From Opitutaceae bacterium (GTDB lineage: Bacteria > Verrucomicrobiota > Verrucomicrobiia > Opitutales > Opitutaceae): a stretch of DNA of 20,704 bases. Positions 18,019 through 20,704 of this stretch are shown in pieces (position 1 is the first letter of the stretch; every line of letters starts with the position of its first letter). The position numbers and the translations under genes are program-made. The notes beneath the pieces are model-generated. The model was not told where the DNA came from. It saw nothing but the letters and a program-made list of their open reading frames with translations, and made no database searches. The DNA is taken from NCBI GenBank assembly GCA_023269455.1, contig JAHFTG010000005.1, forward strand, positions 1-20,704. Direction: 5' to 3'.

Positions 18019-18894
18019 TTAATACCGCACGCTGCGGCCGAAGTAGCTGAGCAACCAGTATTCCTTCCAGACGCGGTAGCGCCCTTCGTGGCTGATCTTG
18101 CCATGCTCCTCGCGCTCCGCGTGCGGAAAGAGAAAACCAAGCTCCGTGTTGATCTGCTCCAACTCGCGCTGCTGGTGGTTCAGATCGTTCAGCGGATCGG
18201 TCGTCCACGGCGTGACCATCTCGTTGCCATGCGCCAACCGCTCCTTGTGTGCCGCCACCAGCTTCGCCAGCGAACGCCGCCAAGGGGTGCGCTCCACCAA
18301 CCAGTTTTCCGGATAAAATCCGCCGAACGGCAGATAGAGATTATCGGTCACATAACGATAGCCGCTCACCGTGTTCGACGACAGGCCGAAGCACACCGAC
18401 AATGATCCATTTCCCTGCGGCAAAAACGTGATCTGTGCCCGAATCTTGGCCTCGGCGTCCTGATAAATCGACACGCGCAGATAGAGGCTTGGGCCGACCT
18501 CGGCCTTGAGCGCCTGCACCTGCTTGAAGCCGTTTGCGCGGAGCCAATCACGGATTTTCAAGAGCTTGTGATGGGTCGGCCACTCTTCGCCGGAGCTGTT
18601 CGCCGTGAAGCGTGGAAACAGTGGCAGCGGGCTTACGCTGAGTGCGTGAATCGCGAGCCAGTTGTAGAGCGTCTCCAGTAAAAACCAGAGCAGGAAAAAT
18701 CCCAACACCACGATAAAGTAAGGTCGGTCGGTCCAGCCCAGCTCCACGGCCGCCTTTGCCCCGCCGAATGCAAAAATCAACCACCGCAACCACCGGTTAA
18801 AAATCGCGATCACCGGCGAGCCGCTGCGCTGGTTCAACTGCGCGAGCAGAAGGAACAGCACCATGCCGGCAAGAAGCGGGTAATCGGGGTCCAT
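18019..18894 (-). CDS. Unrecognised protein with three N-terminal membrane helices
   Basis: Not assigned to a family. It has 291 residues. Three hydrophobic segments can be read at about residues 3-20 (YPLLAGMVLFLLLAQL), 35-52 (WLRWLIFAFGGAKAAVEL) and 59-82 (YFIVVLGFFLLWFLLETLYN). A soluble part of about 190 residues follows, with mixed strands and helices and many aromatic residues (GYRYVTDNLYLPFGGFYPEN; WKEYWLLSYFGRSVRY at the end). No catalytic motif or lipobox was seen. It lies 68 bases downstream of dnaN on the same strand and may be cotranscribed with it. A small hairpin (18911-18926) lies just before its start. Codon use matches the neighbours, and the frame is intact and free of overlap with any known gene. 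Confidence 0.8.
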   Translation of the reverse strand: MDPDYPLLAGMVLFLLLAQLNQRSGSPVIAIFNRWLRWLIFAFGGAKAAVELGWTDRPYFIVVLGFFLLWFLLETLYNWLAIHALSVSPLPLFPRFTANSSGEEWPTHHKLLKIRDWLRANGFKQVQALKAEVGPSLYLRVSIYQDAEAKIRAQITFLPQGNGSLSVCFGLSSNTVSGYRYVTDNLYLPFGGFYPENWLVERTPWRRSLAKLVAAHKERLAHGNEMVTPWTTDPLNDLNHQQRELEQINTELGFLFPHAEREEHGKISHEGRYRVWKEYWLLSYFGRSVRY

Positions 18895-18910
18895 GAATGC
18901 AAGGAAATCG

Positions 18911-18926
18911 GGGGATTCGCATCCCC
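18911..18926 (-). promoter_or_regulatory. Tetraloop hairpin between dnaN and the membrane-protein gene
   Basis: On the minus strand GGGGAT-GCGA-ATCCCC forms a 6-bp stem capped by a GNRA-type loop, 16 bases before the downstream start codon. The bases after it (CGATTTCC) make a weak terminator, so it could be a leaky dnaN terminator or a leader structure. Confidence 0.35.
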
Positions 18927-18962
18927 GTTTTCAAGCTGCTAAAAATTACTTGGCGCAGGCGC

Positions 18963-20087
18963 TTAGCTCAAGCGCACGGGCATGATGACGCAGATGAAAC
19001 TCTCCAGCGTCTTGAACACGCCGGGGCTTACCTCGTCCTTCACTTCGAAAAACACTTCGTCCTTCGTCAGCGCCTTGAGCGGATCGAGCACGAAGGCCGG
19101 ATTAAACGCGACCTGAAGATCAGGCCCGCTGTAAGCGATCGCCATCGACTCGTGCGCCTCGCCGAAGTCGGGGCTCTGCGCGGTGATTTCGAGAAGGTTG
19201 GAGGTGAGCTTGATCTTCACCGAGTTCGACTTCTCCGAGGTCACAAGCGCGGCGCGGTGGACGCACTGGAGGAAAAGTTCGCGCTCCAGCTTGATGCGCT
19301 GGTGCGTCTCCTTGGGGATGACCTGCTGATAATTCGGGTAGTTGCCTTCGACGACCTTCGAATAAAGGTAGATCGAGTCCACCAAGCCGCTGGAGTCTTT
19401 ATCCGTGTTGATCTGGAAGGACGCGCGGCGGTCATTAAACGCGATTTTGAGCTTCTCCCCCTTGTCCAGCATGCGGGTGAGCTCGGAGACCGTCTTGGCG
19501 GGCAGAATGATGCTTCCCGCGCTTTCGGCGGGGACTTCGAGTTCCTTGGAAATCAGCGCGAGGCGGCGGCCATCGGTGGCGACGAGCGAAAGTTTCCCAT
19601 CACGAAAGTTAAAATACACGCCGTTGAGGATGTAGCGCGTCTCGTCGGACGACTGCGCGTAGGACACGCTCTTGAGCATCGAAGTGAGCTCGGCCTGTTC
19701 CAACGTGAACGACTTGTCGTCTCCGAATTCCGGCAGCGGGGGGAACTCTTCCTTGCCGATACCCATGATGCGGAACGTGGAGCCGCCCGAGGTGAGTTTC
19801 ACCTGGTGGTTAGGCGTGGCGTCGAAGGCGACGTCGAGATTGGGCAGCTCGCGGATGATGGTGGCGAGGCGTTTGACCGGGAGGGTGACGGAGCCGGTTT
19901 CCTTTACGTCGGCCTTGATCTTGCAGCGGATGCCGAGATCCAGATTCGTGGTCGTGAGGGAGATGTAGTCCTTCTCAGCTTCGATCAGCACATTGCTCAA
20001 GATCGGCATCGTGGCTTTGGAGCCGACGACGTTGAGAACTTGGGCGAGTCCGTTGCTGAAGTGATCGCGGTTGATCTTGAATTTCAT
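18963..20087 (-). CDS. dnaN: DNA polymerase III beta subunit (sliding clamp)
   Basis: The ring-shaped processivity clamp for replicative and repair polymerases. It has 374 residues in three similar clamp domains. It starts MKFKINRDHFSNGLAQVLNV, then ATMPILSNVLIEA. The middle contains YILNGVYFNFRDGKLSLVATDGRRLA, the conserved DGRRLA region of the partner-binding pocket. It ends SFICVIMPVRLS, with the usual C-terminal MPVRL. The start was chosen because it gives the standard N-terminus; the leader CGCCTCCC has no Shine-Dalgarno. A perfect TATAAT lies about 80 bases upstream. dnaA and recF, the usual neighbours, are not here; pssA is upstream instead. Confidence 0.98.
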   Translation of the reverse strand: MKFKINRDHFSNGLAQVLNVVGSKATMPILSNVLIEAEKDYISLTTTNLDLGIRCKIKADVKETGSVTLPVKRLATIIRELPNLDVAFDATPNHQVKLTSGGSTFRIMGIGKEEFPPLPEFGDDKSFTLEQAELTSMLKSVSYAQSSDETRYILNGVYFNFRDGKLSLVATDGRRLALISKELEVPAESAGSIILPAKTVSELTRMLDKGEKLKIAFNDRRASFQINTDKDSSGLVDSIYLYSKVVEGNYPNYQQVIPKETHQRIKLERELFLQCVHRAALVTSEKSNSVKIKLTSNLLEITAQSPDFGEAHESMAIAYSGPDLQVAFNPAFVLDPLKALTKDEVFFEVKDEVSPGVFKTLESFICVIMPVRLS

Positions 20088-20143
20088 GGGAGGCGTGAGC
20101 TGAGAAAGGCGGAAGTTAACAAAGGATAAAAGAAAGCTAGTTC

Positions 20144-20171
20144 AATAAGATATGTTATCAGTCTTATTATA
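20144..20171 (-). promoter_or_regulatory. dnaN promoter -10 box and overlapping inverted repeat
   Basis: On the minus strand a perfect TATAAT lies at 20166-20171, without a good -35 at normal spacing. A perfect 7-bp inverted repeat, AATAAGA-N11-TCTTATT (20144-20168), overlaps it and spans the expected start of transcription near 20159. The surrounding 20113-20172 is AT-rich. The rest of 20088-20325 holds nothing clear beyond a single DnaA-box-like TTGTTCACA at 20270-20278. Confidence 0.4.
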
Positions 20172-20325
20172 GGCTGCGAGGAAGACCAATAACCCGGCCG
20201 TTCCCGCTCGTAAAATCGTGAGCATCGACCTGCGAGGAACTCCATTTTGAGCGACCAGTAAAAGGGCGGTTGTTCACAGCGGGTGAGTTATTGGATGGTT
20301 GTTGGACGCTTGCTCCGAGAACGGT

Positions 20326-20704
20326 TCACACCAACGGCGTGCGCTTGGTGAGGCCATTTTGCCGCCAGTGCCTGATCAAGCCATAGAAGATGTAACCCAA
20401 GCAGGCGATGAACATGCCGTATTCCTTAAAGCGGACCACGGCCGCCGCGATCACGATGTAAATGACCCACGTGGTGAGACGCGTTTTGGTGCGGAGGTCG
20501 ATCTGTTTTCCGCTGGGGTAACGCACCGTGCTTACCATTAGAACGGCAACGAGAAGCAATAGAGGTGGAAGGGCGAGCGTCCAGCGTTCGAGGGACTTGT
20601 CGTGCGAAGCCAGATTCAGAAGAAAAAGGACCAGCGCCGCCACGGTTCCGGCGGCGGCGGGCACCGGAAGCCCGATAAAATCCTTATTCGACGGTTTACC
20701 TTCG
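20326..20704 (-). CDS. pssA: CDP-diacylglycerol--serine O-phosphatidyltransferase, C-terminal part (5' end outside window)
   Basis: A membrane enzyme that makes phosphatidylserine from CDP-diacylglycerol and serine, the route to phosphatidylethanolamine. The visible 125 residues enter the window as EGKPSNKDFIGLPVPAAAG, the motif that follows the catalytic CDP-alcohol phosphotransferase region in bacterial PssA. Next come hydrophobic segments (TVAALVLFLLNLA, WTLALPPLLLLVAVLMVSTV, WVIYIVIAAAVV, and MFIACLGYIFYGLI), with VRYPSGKQIDL between two of them. The catalytic DGxxAR motif would be upstream, beyond the window edge. The reading frame runs open to the last base, so the GTG at 20662-20664 is internal. 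It is followed by a 238-base gap and then dnaN on the same strand. Confidence 0.88.
   Translation of the reverse strand, partial: EGKPSNKDFIGLPVPAAAGTVAALVLFLLNLASHDKSLERWTLALPPLLLLVAVLMVSTVRYPSGKQIDLRTKTRLTTWVIYIVIAAAVVRFKEYGMFIACLGYIFYGLIRHWRQNGLTKRTPLV

Noticed and set aside
18897..20129. A 410-codon plus-strand frame across dnaN
   Set aside because: dnaN on the minus strand is certain; the plus-strand translation is Arg/Glu/Leu-rich noise, and the frame begins just after the divergent start of the neighbouring gene by chance.
20088..20325. A replication origin next to dnaN
   Set aside because: There is an AT-rich patch, but only one DnaA-box-like 9-mer (TTGTTCACA, one base off consensus) and no cluster. 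A promoter region explains it better.
20329..20350. A terminator at the 3' end of pssA (CACCAA...TTGGTG)
   Set aside because: The stem overlaps the last codons and is not followed by a T-run on the minus strand.

Overview
The window is a gene-dense, GC-rich piece of bacterial chromosome made of core genes. Codons mostly end in C or G, and this opens long false reading frames on the antisense strands. Protein features and the lack of Shine-Dalgarno motifs before nearly every start suggest a verrucomicrobial origin, probably Opitutales/Opitutaceae. That assignment is inference; no rRNA gene is present to settle it. No transposase, phage gene, tRNA, rRNA or CRISPR array was seen.

Layout from left to right. 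Bases 1-2279 (minus) hold the N-terminal half of the glutamate synthase large subunit, cut by the window edge. Bases 2433-2768 (minus) encode a small glutaredoxin with a clear promoter and a terminator. Bases 3021-3386 (plus) encode a four-helix DUF486/DMT-like membrane protein. recA (3575-4657) follows with its own terminator. mnmE and mnmG (4808-8048) form a tRNA wobble-uridine modification pair. A PhoB/PhoR-like two-component pair (8252-10331) and trmB (10389-10988) come next. The complete F1Fo ATP synthase operon atpBEFHAGDC (11171-17940) ends in an intrinsic terminator. Converging on it from the right (minus strand) are an unrecognised membrane protein (18019-18894), dnaN (18963-20087) and the C-terminal part of pssA (20326-20704, cut by the window edge).

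The genes cover nitrogen assimilation, redox, recombination, tRNA modification, envelope/phosphate-type signalling, energy conversion, replication and phospholipid synthesis. A perfect 16-bp parS palindrome lies inside mnmG and a degenerate copy inside mnmE. Together with dnaN nearby, this suggests the window is in the origin-proximal, ParB-loaded part of the chromosome.

The most unusual non-coding signals are three intergenic hairpin elements. Each is built from inverted arms of its own short repeated unit: CGCAGAT after mnmG, TTACGAAT between atpA and atpG, and GTAGCGAG between atpD and atpC. Two further hairpins flank atpE. No stretch without a gene exceeds 300 bases. The longest are 2769-3020 (glutaredoxin promoter on the minus strand, nothing clear for the rightward gene), 20088-20325 (dnaN promoter region) and 8049-8251 (hairpin element plus the leader of the response regulator).
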